Shown in pieces: positions 1 to 6,242 of a stretch of DNA of 7,342 nt. Location of the stretch: positions 1-7,342 of the forward strand of contig JALOPD010000173.1 of NCBI GenBank assembly GCA_025454075.1, given 5' to 3'. A program made the translations under genes and the position numbers. The DNA comes from Desulfobacterales bacterium (lineage in GTDB: Bacteria; Desulfobacterota; Desulfobacteria; Desulfobacterales; UBA2174_A). Within the stretch, counting starts at the first letter, position 1. Every line of letters begins with the position of its first letter. A model generated the notes under the pieces. It saw only the letters and a program-made list of their open reading frames with translations, did not search any database and had not been told where the DNA came from.

Positions 1-316
1 TCTGGCCAACTCCGGCTACTACGTCTATCTTCTGGAAAAGTCGCCTTCCATCGGCGGGGTCATGTCCCAACTGGACAAGACCTTCCCCACCAACGACTGC
101 GCCATGTGAATCATCTCGCCCAAGCTGGTCGAGGTCGGCCGGCACATGAACATCGAGTTGATCACCTATGCGGACATGGAGTCTGTGGAAGGCTCCCCCG
201 GCAATTTCAAGGTCAAAGTCAAGAAACGTGCGCGCAGCATCATCCAGGATCGCTGCACCGGCTGCGGTGCCTGCGTTGAAAACTGCCCGGTGAGATTTGA
301 GGCCCACACCCCCTAA
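1..316 (+). CDS. hdrA: HdrA-type FAD/Fe-S protein with selenocysteine, 5'-partial and C-terminally short
   Basis: Reading from base 2 gives 104 codons and a TAA at 314-316. The window opens inside the FAD-binding fold of heterodisulfide reductase subunit A ([19 protein letters not shown]), after its GxGxxG motif. The family-typical stretch [16 protein letters not shown] follows, with a TGA (107-109) where relatives carry Cys or Sec; homology resumes at once after it, so read-through as Sec is the best reading. The frame then reaches one [4Fe-4S] motif, CxxCxxCxxxCP (Cys codons at 254, 263, 272 and 284), and ends after seven unrelated residues (RFEAHTP). Normal HdrA, about 650 residues, continues for several hundred residues with a second cluster, the QCVGSR/CCMYA region and a C-terminal ferredoxin. 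None of that is seen in any frame of 300-474. In the cell HdrA is a cytoplasmic flavin-based bifurcation or electron-transfer subunit. It may be a functional short form, a recent pseudogene, or an assembly junction. The family is sure; its integrity is not. Confidence 0.85.
107..142 (+). promoter_or_regulatory. Selenocysteine UGA and SECIS-like hairpin in hdrA
   Basis: The in-frame TGA at 107-109 is followed, 15 bases later, by a 6-bp stem, CTGGTC (125-130) with GGCCGG (137-142), which includes two G-U pairs. It closes a six-base loop, GAGGTC (131-136). A GGU in the apical loop, a few helical turns after UGA, is the hallmark of bacterial SECIS elements bound by SelB, as in fdhF. The hairpin lies inside coding sequence for the conserved KLVEVGRH segment, as bacterial SECIS elements must. 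I saw the pairing by eye; no folding energy was computed. Confidence 0.72.
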
Positions 317-421
317 AAGATGATGCTGCTCAGCGTACACACACTGTTTGTTCTCCGGTGCTGGGTTACTGCAGGCGCTCCCCCCGCCCCCCGCCCGACG
401 CAAAAGCCCCCTTGCTTTCAA

Positions 422-440
422 CGACAGACGTCGCCTGTCG
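422..440 (+). promoter_or_regulatory. Small inverted repeat in the leader
   Basis: CGACAG (422-427) and CTGTCG (435-440) are perfect 6-bp arms around a 7-base loop, 34 bases before the nuoE-like start codon. No U-tract follows on either strand, so it is unlikely to be an intrinsic terminator. It could be a protein-binding dyad or an mRNA leader hairpin, or chance in GC-rich DNA. Confidence 0.3.
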
Positions 441-460
441 GTCCGGTCAAAACTTTGCCA

Positions 461-467
461 AAGGAAG
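461..467 (+). promoter_or_regulatory. Ribosome binding site that sets the nuoE-like start
   Basis: AAGGAAG lies 7 bases before the ATG at 475. The open frame extends upstream to an ATG at 358, but those extra 39 codons read as a Pro/Arg-rich string with no likeness to the family, and I saw no good Shine-Dalgarno sequence before 358. The start at 475 gives a family-length protein. Confidence 0.75.
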
Positions 468-474
468 CACACGC

Positions 475-957
475 ATGCTATCGAAATTAGAAATCGATTG
501 GAAGAAAATCGACGAGATTATCACCCGCTACGGCAGCGAAAAGGAAGCGCTGCTGATGATCATGCAGGACATCAGCGACCTCTATCATTATGTACCGCCG
601 GAAGTGGTTCCCGTACTGGCGGAAAAGCTGGGTGTCCGCAAAAGCCACATCTTCAGCGTGGCCACTTTTTACAAGACCATCAGCCTCGTCCCTCGGGGAA
701 GGTATATCGTTCATGTGTGCACCGGCACCGCCTGCCACGTGCGGGGAGCTGAAAAAGTGATGGACGCGCTCAAGACCGATTTGAAAGCCCAAGAGGGCGA
801 GACCACCGCCGACGGGCTGTTCACGCTGGAAGGGGTGCGTTGCATCGGATGTTGCGCTTCAGGGCCCGTCATGACGGTCAACAAGGAAACGCACGGCGGA
901 CTGGACCGTTCGTCCGCCCTGAAGGTCATCGACAATTACCGGAACCTTTCGTCCTAA
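475..957 (+). CDS. nuoE: NuoE-like [2Fe-2S] (thioredoxin-fold) subunit
   Basis: 160 residues, the usual length for the 24-kDa NuoE/HndA/BamG-type subunit. An N-terminal helical region (about 1-75, including the EALLMIMQDISDLYHYVPPE and VATFYKT segments typical of the family) precedes a thioredoxin-like [2Fe-2S] domain. The four cluster ligands are visible as CTGTAC (C-x4-C) and CIGCC (C-x3-C). In NADH-linked complexes this subunit sits against the flavin subunit and holds a side cluster of the electron chain; it is cytoplasmic, and no signal peptide or membrane segment is seen. It lies 37 bases before the NuoF-like gene, almost certainly in the same transcript. No membrane subunits of respiratory complex I are nearby, so it more likely serves a soluble bifurcating or Hdr-linked oxidoreductase. 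The symbol denotes the family, not complex I itself. Confidence 0.92.
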   Translation: MLSKLEIDWKKIDEIITRYGSEKEALLMIMQDISDLYHYVPPEVVPVLAEKLGVRKSHIFSVATFYKTISLVPRGRYIVHVCTGTACHVRGAEKVMDALKTDLKAQEGETTADGLFTLEGVRCIGCCASGPVMTVNKETHGGLDRSSALKVIDNYRNLSS

Positions 958-994
958 GTGGTTCGAGCGCGGAGCACGGAGGTCACACGCGGCT

Positions 995-2845
995 ATGCCA
1001 AAGCTAAAGAACAGGGAAGCGCTGGAGAAGCTCAGGAATTCACTGCAGGCCAAGAGCCAAAAAAGCCAGCGGCTCATTTCGCTGTGCGCGGGTTCGGGCT
1101 GCGGCGCATACGGGACGGCCAAAGTCCACACGGCGTTGCAGGAAGAACTGGCTAAACACAACCTGCAGGATCAGGTGCAGGTGAAGCTCACCGGGTGCCA
1201 CGGCTTCTGCGAAAAAGGGCCGATCATGGTCATTCATCCGGAGGGCATCTTCTACCCTCAGGTGACGCCGGAGAAGGTGCCGGACATCGTCCGGGCCACG
1301 CTGATCGGCCAGGAGTTGGTCGACAAGCTGATCTACAAGGATCCTGTCACCAAGAAAAAGATCAGCCACGAACACGAGATCCCGTTCTACAAACTGCAGA
1401 AGCGCGTCATTTTCGGCAACAACGGCCTGATCGACCCGACCAGCATCGACGATTACATTGCGGTGGGCGGCTACGGGGCGCTGGCCAAAGCGCTCTTCGA
1501 CATGACGCCGCAGGACCTCATCGGCGAGATCAAAAAATCAGGACTGCGCGGCCGCGGGGGCGGGGGGTTCCCCACCGGCATCAAGTGGGAGTCCTGCCGT
1601 CGGCACGAGGGGCAGCGCTACGTCATCTGCAACGCCGATGAAGGCGACCCCGGCGCTTATATGGACCGAAGCCTTCTGGAGGGCAACCCGCACAGCGTCA
1701 TCGAAGGCATGATCATCGGTGCCATCGCCATCGGGTCCAACGACGGCTACGTTTATGTGCGGCACGAATACCCCTTGGCGGTCACCAACCTGACGATAGC
1801 GCTTCAAAGCGCCATGAGCCTTGGACTGCTCGGGAAAAACATTCTCGGCAGCGGGTTTGATTTCGATGTTCGCATCAGCCGCGGCGGCGGCGCGTTTGTG
1901 TGCGGGGAATCCACCGCCTTGATGTCCTCGCTGGAAGGCAAGCCCGGCCGCCCCCGCGCCAAGTACGTTCACACCGTTGAAAAGGGATTCCGCGAGGGCC
2001 CATCCAACCTGAACAACGTGGAGACCTGGGCCAATGTCCCGGTCATCATCAACCAGGGGGCCAAATGGTATGCCGGGATCGGCACGGAGAAGAGCAAGGG
2101 CACCAAAATTTTCTCCCTGGTGGGCAAAGTGGTAAACACCGGCCTGGTGGAAGTTCCGATGGGGACCACCCTGCGCCGGATCATTTTCGACATCGGCGGC
2201 GGAATCCCCAAGAAGAAAAAATTCAAGGCCGTTCAGACCGGCGGCCCCTCCGGGGGCTGCATCCCGGAGCAGTTTCTGGACCTTCCGGTGGACTTCGACG
2301 AACTATCCAAAGTGGGCTCGATCATGGGCTCCGGCGGGATGATCGTCATGGACCAGGACACCTGCATGGTGGACGTCGCGCGCTACTTCGTGGACTTTCT
2401 CAAGGATGAGTCCTGCGGGCAGTGCAACCCCTGCCGTGAGGGGCTCAAAAACATGCTGGACATCCTGACCGACATCTGCCAGGGCCGCGGGAGGGAGGGC
2501 GACATCGAGCTTCTGGAAGAACTCGGCATGATGATGCAGAAGTTTTCACTCTGCGGCTTGGGGACATCCGCCCCCAACCCGGTCTTGACCAACATTCTGT
2601 ACTTCCGCCACGAATACGAGGCCCACATACGGGACAAGAAATGCCCGGCGGGCATATGCAAGCCGCTGTTCCACTATGAGATCGATTCGGAAACCTGCAC
2701 CGGCTGCCATGTCTGTTTTCAGAAGTGCCCCCAGCAGGCGGTGTCCGGAGACAAGAAGAAGCCGCACACCATCAACCAGGAGACCTGCATCAAATGCGGG
2801 ATCTGCTACGACGGCTGCAAGTTCGACGCAATTAAAATCTGCTGA
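995..2845 (+). CDS. nuoF: NuoF/HndC-like NADH-binding flavoprotein subunit with extra ferredoxin domains
   Basis: 616 residues; ATG chosen because GGAGGT (978-983) lies 11 bases upstream and the domains begin soon after. Domains in order: an N-terminal thioredoxin-like [2Fe-2S] domain with ligands C31, C36, C68 and C72; the NuoF FMN/NADH core, with the glycine-rich loop GRGGGGFPTG near 185-194 and NADEGDPGAYMDR from about 211; an SLBB region, roughly 365-450; the NuoF [4Fe-4S] motif CGQCNPC (C474, C477, C480) with the fourth ligand C520; and a C-terminal 2x[4Fe-4S] ferredoxin (C568/571/574/578 and C598/601/604/608). This five-cluster layout is that of HydB/HndC/BamH-type subunits of soluble bifurcating enzymes, larger than plain complex I NuoF (about 440 residues). 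Expected role: hydride exchange with NAD(H) at FMN and passage of single electrons to partners. It is followed after 21 bases by the NuoG-HdrA fusion. Confidence 0.95.
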   Translation: MPKLKNREALEKLRNSLQAKSQKSQRLISLCAGSGCGAYGTAKVHTALQEELAKHNLQDQVQVKLTGCHGFCEKGPIMVIHPEGIFYPQVTPEKVPDIVRATLIGQELVDKLIYKDPVTKKKISHEHEIPFYKLQKRVIFGNNGLIDPTSIDDYIAVGGYGALAKALFDMTPQDLIGEIKKSGLRGRGGGGFPTGIKWESCRRHEGQRYVICNADEGDPGAYMDRSLLEGNPHSVIEGMIIGAIAIGSNDGYVYVRHEYPLAVTNLTIALQSAMSLGLLGKNILGSGFDFDVRISRGGGAFVCGESTALMSSLEGKPGRPRAKYVHTVEKGFREGPSNLNNVETWANVPVIINQGAKWYAGIGTEKSKGTKIFSLVGKVVNTGLVEVPMGTTLRRIIFDIGGGIPKKKKFKAVQTGGPSGGCIPEQFLDLPVDFDELSKVGSIMGSGGMIVMDQDTCMVDVARYFVDFLKDESCGQCNPCREGLKNMLDILTDICQGRGREGDIELLEELGMMMQKFSLCGLGTSAPNPVLTNILYFRHEYEAHIRDKKCPAGICKPLFHYEIDSETCTGCHVCFQKCPQQAVSGDKKKPHTINQETCIKCGICYDGCKFDAIKIC

Positions 2846-2866
2846 TCGCCACAAGGAAGAGACATC

Positions 2867-5800
2867 ATGATTACGTTCAAACTCAACGGTCAGACGGTGC
2901 AGGGCGAAAAAGGCCAGTACATCCTCCAAGTGGCCGAAAAATACGGGGTCGATATCCCGACCATGTGCCATCACAAGGCCCTGGAACCGGCCGGCATGTG
3001 CCGGATGTGCACGGTGGAGGTGTTCGACGGCCGTCGCACGCGCTACGTTACTTCCTGCAACTACCCGATCTGGGAAGGGATGGAGGTCAAAACCGACACG
3101 GAGATCGTCCGGGAGGGGCGCAGACTGATCGCCGAGATGCTGCTGGCGCGCTGCCCGGAGGCCACCTCCGTCCAGGCGCTCGCCAAGTCCTACGGGGTCG
3201 AAAAGCCGCGATTCCAGACCGGCGACGACACCTGCATTCTGTGCGGGCTGTGCACGCGCATGTGCGAGCGCATCGGCGCCAATGCCATCACGCTGACCCA
3301 GCGCGGTCTGGACATGAAAGTCGACACCCCTTTCAGCATTAATACCGAGGCTTGCATCGCGTGCGGGGCCTGCGCCTTCGTTTGCCCCACGGGCCATATC
3401 ACCTACGACAAAATCAAGGAGAAGGTCACCCGGCACCCCGGCAAGCCGATTCCTTCCGAATACGACATGGGGCTCAAGGGAAGAAAGCCCGTCTATGTCC
3501 CCTATGCCCAGGCCGTGCCGAATACGCCGGCCATCGACCGCAGCAAGTGCGTGCATTTCAAGACCGGCGGCTGCAAGGTCTGCGTCGAGTTCTGCGGGGT
3601 GGACGCCATCGACCACAGCATGCTCGATGAGACCGTGGAGGTCAATGTCGGCTCGATCATCCTGGCGCCGGGTTTCGAGCCGTTCGATCCCTCCAAGTTC
3701 GACACCTACAACTACGCCAACAACCCCAACGTCATCACCGCCATGGAGATGGAGCGAATGCTCTCGGCCTCCGGTCCCACGGGCGGCCACCTCGTGCGCA
3801 TGTCCGATCACAAGGAGCCGAAGAAAATCGCCTGGTTCCAATGCGTGGGCTCGCGGGACATGAACCGCTGCGACAACTCCTACTGCTCCTCGGTGTGCTG
3901 CATGTACGCCATCAAGGAGGCGGTGATCGCCAAGGAGCACGCCGGCAAGGATCTGGACTGCGCGGTGTTCTTCATGGACATCCGCACCCACGGCAAGGAT
4001 TTCGAACGCTTCTACAACAACGCCAAGGACAAACACGGCGTGCGCTTCATCCGCAGCCGGGTGCATTCCATCACCCCGGTCGGGGACAGCGGCGACCTGG
4101 AGGTCCGTTATGTCACCGAAAACGGGAGCCTGAAGGTCGAGACCTTCGACATGATCGTGCTGTCCATCGGGCTGCAGATCTCCCCGGCGGTGGCCGAGAT
4201 GGCCAAGCGCATGGGCGTCGAGCTCACCGAGGGGCGGTTCTGCAAGACGGACTCCTTCAACCCCGTGGCCACTTCCAAACCGGGCGTCTTCGTCTGCGGG
4301 GCGTTCCAGGGCGCGAAAGACATCCCGCAGTCGGTCGTCGACTCCAGTGCGGCGGCCACGGCCGCGGGCGAGATTCTTGCCGCCGCCCGCAACACCCTCA
4401 CCAAAGTCAAGGAGGCCGTTCCCGAAACCAACGTGACCAACGCGCGGCCGCGCATCGGGGTGTTCGTCTGCCGCTGCGGCACCAACATCGCCGGGGTCGT
4501 CGACGTGCCGTCGGTGGCCGAGTACGCCAAAACGCTCCCCTACGTGGAATTCGCCGCGGACAACCTGTATTCCTGCTCCCAGGACACCCAGGAGACGATC
4601 AGCCAGATCGTCAAGCAGAAAAACCTGAACCGGGTGGTGGTGGCGGCCTGCACCCCCAAGACTCACGAGCCGCTCTTCCAGGAGACCCTCATCAACGCCG
4701 GCTTGAACAAGTACCTGTTCGAGATGGCCAACATTCGCAACCACGACTCGTGGGTGCACCGCAACAACCCGGATCTCGCCACCAAGAAGGCCAAGGACCT
4801 GGTGCGCATGGCGGTCTCCAAGGCGGCCCTCATCCAGCCGCTCAAGGAGGCGGAGCTGGACATCAACCCGACGGCCCTGGTGATCGGCGGCGGCCTGTCC
4901 GGCATGGCGGCCGCGCGCAGCCTGGCGCGCCAGGGCTACGACACCCATATCGTGGAAAAAAGCGACCGGCTCGGCGGACAGGCCCACAACCTCTTCCGTA
5001 CCGCCAAGGGCGAGGATGTGCAGAAAAAACTGGCCGAAATGACGGCCGAGATCGAAAAAGACCCCAAAATCCGCGTGCATTTGAAGACCGCCCTCACGAA
5101 GGTGGACGGGTTCGTGGGCAGCTTCAAGAGCACGTTGGCGACGGGCGACGGAGAGCAGGTCCTGGAGCACGGGGTGGCCATCATCGCCACCGGCGGCTCT
5201 CCCTACACCCCGCAGGAATACGCCTACGGCACCGACCCGCGCATCGTGACGAGCCTCGAGCTCGACCGCAAGATCATCGCCAAGGACCCCGCCCTCAAAA
5301 GCCTGAACAGCGCGGTCTTCATCCAGTGCGTGGGCTCCCGGGAGCCCGAGCGGCCTTACTGCTCGCGGGTGTGCTGCACCCACTCCGTGGACAACGCGAT
5401 CCATCTCAAGGAGATGAACCCGGACATGAACGTCTTCGTGCTCTACCGGGACATGCGCACCTACGGGGAGCGGGAGCTGCTTTACAAAAAGGCCCGATCG
5501 CTGGGGGTGGTCTTCATCCGGTACACGCTGGAGGACAAACCCGTCGTGAAGGCGGCCGGCGGGAAGCTCCTCGTGAGGGTGACGGACCCCATCATCGGCC
5601 GGTCGCTGGAAATCGAAACCGACCTGGTGACATTGGCCACGGCGGTCGTCCCCAACCGGGACGAGAAGCTCGCCAATTTTTTCAAGGTGCCGTTGAACGA
5701 CGACGGCTTCTTCGTGGAGCGGCACGCCAAGCTGGGCCCCGTGGAGTTCGCCACCGACGGCGTTTTTCTGTGCGGCCTGGCGCACTACCCGAAGCCGATC

Positions 5801-6124
5801 GACGAGTCCATCGCCCAGGGGCAGGCCGCGGCCTCCCGCGCCGTGACCCTGCTGGCGCGCAAGAAGATCTTCACCAGCGGCACGGTGGCCGAGGTCGACC
5901 CGCGCATGTGCAGCCAGTGCGGTGTGTGCGTCTCGGTCTGTCCCTATTCGGCGCCCTCCTGGACCGAGAAGGGCATGTTCGCCGGCAAGGCCCAGGTCAA
6001 CCCGGTGCTCTGCAAAGGCTGCGGCCTGTGCGTGGCCTCCTGCCGCTCGGGCGCCATCCATCTGAAGGGCTTCGACAACGACCAGATCTTCGCCCAGATC
6101 TTCAGCCTGAACGAGGCGGTATGA
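2867..6124 (+). CDS. hdrA: NuoG-like / HdrA / HdrA fusion flavo-iron-sulfur protein
   Basis: 1085 residues; AGGAAGAG at 2854-2861 precedes the ATG. (1) A NuoG-type N-terminal [2Fe-2S] domain (C34, C45, C48, C64) and two [4Fe-4S] motifs (C123/126/129/133; C163/166/169/173). The His-Cys cluster normally between them in complex I NuoG is absent. (2) A partial HdrA, about 157-525: the VYVPYAQAVP segment, a widely spaced cluster motif (C228, C236, C239, C243), QCVGSR (C326) and YCSSVCCMYA (C340, C344, C345), but no GxGxxG FAD-binding N-terminus. (3) A second HdrA, about 527-1010: RIGVFVCRCGTNIAG (C535, C537), the GxGxxG site G674/G676/G679, QCVGSR (C821) and CSRVCC (C832, C836, C837), without the inserted ferredoxin or the NDCAM motif. 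(4) A C-terminal 2x[4Fe-4S] ferredoxin (C1015-C1025; C1049-C1059). It probably joins the NuoEF NADH module to the HdrA/MvhD chain, with a bifurcating or electron-transfer flavin. Cytoplasmic. The exact reaction is unknown. Confidence 0.93.
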   Translation: MITFKLNGQTVQGEKGQYILQVAEKYGVDIPTMCHHKALEPAGMCRMCTVEVFDGRRTRYVTSCNYPIWEGMEVKTDTEIVREGRRLIAEMLLARCPEATSVQALAKSYGVEKPRFQTGDDTCILCGLCTRMCERIGANAITLTQRGLDMKVDTPFSINTEACIACGACAFVCPTGHITYDKIKEKVTRHPGKPIPSEYDMGLKGRKPVYVPYAQAVPNTPAIDRSKCVHFKTGGCKVCVEFCGVDAIDHSMLDETVEVNVGSIILAPGFEPFDPSKFDTYNYANNPNVITAMEMERMLSASGPTGGHLVRMSDHKEPKKIAWFQCVGSRDMNRCDNSYCSSVCCMYAIKEAVIAKEHAGKDLDCAVFFMDIRTHGKDFERFYNNAKDKHGVRFIRSRVHSITPVGDSGDLEVRYVTENGSLKVETFDMIVLSIGLQISPAVAEMAKRMGVELTEGRFCKTDSFNPVATSKPGVFVCGAFQGAKDIPQSVVDSSAAATAAGEILAAARNTLTKVKEAVPETNVTNARPRIGVFVCRCGTNIAGVVDVPSVAEYAKTLPYVEFAADNLYSCSQDTQETISQIVKQKNLNRVVVAACTPKTHEPLFQETLINAGLNKYLFEMANIRNHDSWVHRNNPDLATKKAKDLVRMAVSKAALIQPLKEAELDINPTALVIGGGLSGMAAARSLARQGYDTHIVEKSDRLGGQAHNLFRTAKGEDVQKKLAEMTAEIEKDPKIRVHLKTALTKVDGFVGSFKSTLATGDGEQVLEHGVAIIATGGSPYTPQEYAYGTDPRIVTSLELDRKIIAKDPALKSLNSAVFIQCVGSREPERPYCSRVCCTHSVDNAIHLKEMNPDMNVFVLYRDMRTYGERELLYKKARSLGVVFIRYTLEDKPVVKAAGGKLLVRVTDPIIGRSLEIETDLVTLATAVVPNRDEKLANFFKVPLNDDGFFVERHAKLGPVEFATDGVFLCGLAHYPKPIDESIAQGQAAASRAVTLLARKKIFTSGTVAEVDPRMCSQCGVCVSVCPYSAPSWTEKGMFAGKAQVNPVLCKGCGLCVASCRSGAIHLKGFDNDQIFAQIFSLNEAV

Positions 6125-6130
6125 AACGAC

Positions 6131-6220
6131 GGATGCCGGATTTTAGATGCGTGATGCTGGATACCAAGAGGGCGGGTATCGTTCTTTTCATCCAGCATCC
6201 CGAATCCGGTATCCAGCATC
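6131..6220 (+). repeat. Nested inverted and direct repeats upstream of mvhD
   Basis: GATGCTGGATACC (6153-6165) and GGTATCCAGCATC (6208-6220) form perfect 13-bp inverted arms around 42 bases. A second, competing pairing joins 6131-6142 with 6203-6214 (12 pairs, one of them G-U). ATCCAGCATC also occurs twice directly (6190-6199 and 6211-6220), so the left arm has two possible partners. The GGATGCTGGAT-type units look like a short palindromic intergenic repeat family rather than part of a gene. The element fills almost the whole 118-base gap and ends 10 bases before the mvhD ribosome binding site. Confidence 0.8.
6160..6188 (+). terminator. Possible weak terminator or attenuator before mvhD
   Basis: GATACC (6160-6165) can pair with GGTATC (6175-6180) around a 9-base loop and is followed by GTTCTTTT (6181-6188). 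This has the shape of a weak intrinsic terminator. Its left arm is also used by the longer 13-bp stem (6153-6165 with 6208-6220), so the two structures exclude each other. The stem is short and the T-run interrupted, so it may only reduce read-through or do nothing. Confidence 0.25.
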
Positions 6221-6242
6221 TTTAGAGATGAGGAGATAAATT

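Larger units (their letters stand above)
317..474 (+). other. Leader region between the short hdrA and the nuoE-like gene
   Basis: No gene was seen in these 158 bases. They contain a C-rich tract (380-396: two runs of six C and one of three, separated by single G) and a short hairpin at 422-440. No convincing sigma70 or sigma54 promoter was found. There is no strong intrinsic terminator for the preceding gene, because no hairpin here is followed by a T-run. The C-rich, G-poor stretch could serve as a Rho-loading region after the hdrA stop, but that is a guess. It is the longest gap in the cluster and the most natural place for a promoter of the downstream operon. Confidence 0.5.

Noticed and set aside
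445..458. Sigma54-like GG-N10-GC spacing upstream of the nuoE-like gene
   Set aside because: The -24 part (GGTCA) is a poor match to GGCAC, and transcription would begin at about 470, after the ribosome binding site.
358..474. N-terminal extension of the NuoE-like protein from an ATG at 358
   Set aside because: The added residues are low-complexity Pro/Arg with no family likeness, and the ribosome binding site at 461-467 fits the ATG at 475.
2546..6061. 1171-codon open frame on the minus strand
   Set aside because: It is antisense to the clear NuoF-like and HdrA fusion genes, is rich in His, Asp, Gly and Arg as expected from reversed GC-rich codons, and matches no family I recognise.
475..6124. 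Part of a respiratory complex I (nuo) operon
   Set aside because: No NuoA, B, C, D, H or J-N genes are present, the NuoF has extra ferredoxin domains, and the NuoG-like segment is fused to HdrA rather than to a molybdopterin-type domain.
3841..6225. 794-codon open frame on the plus strand in another reading frame
   Set aside because: It overlaps the HdrA fusion whose cysteine motifs are all in the other frame; its Arg/Gly/Pro-rich product is a frame-shifted shadow.
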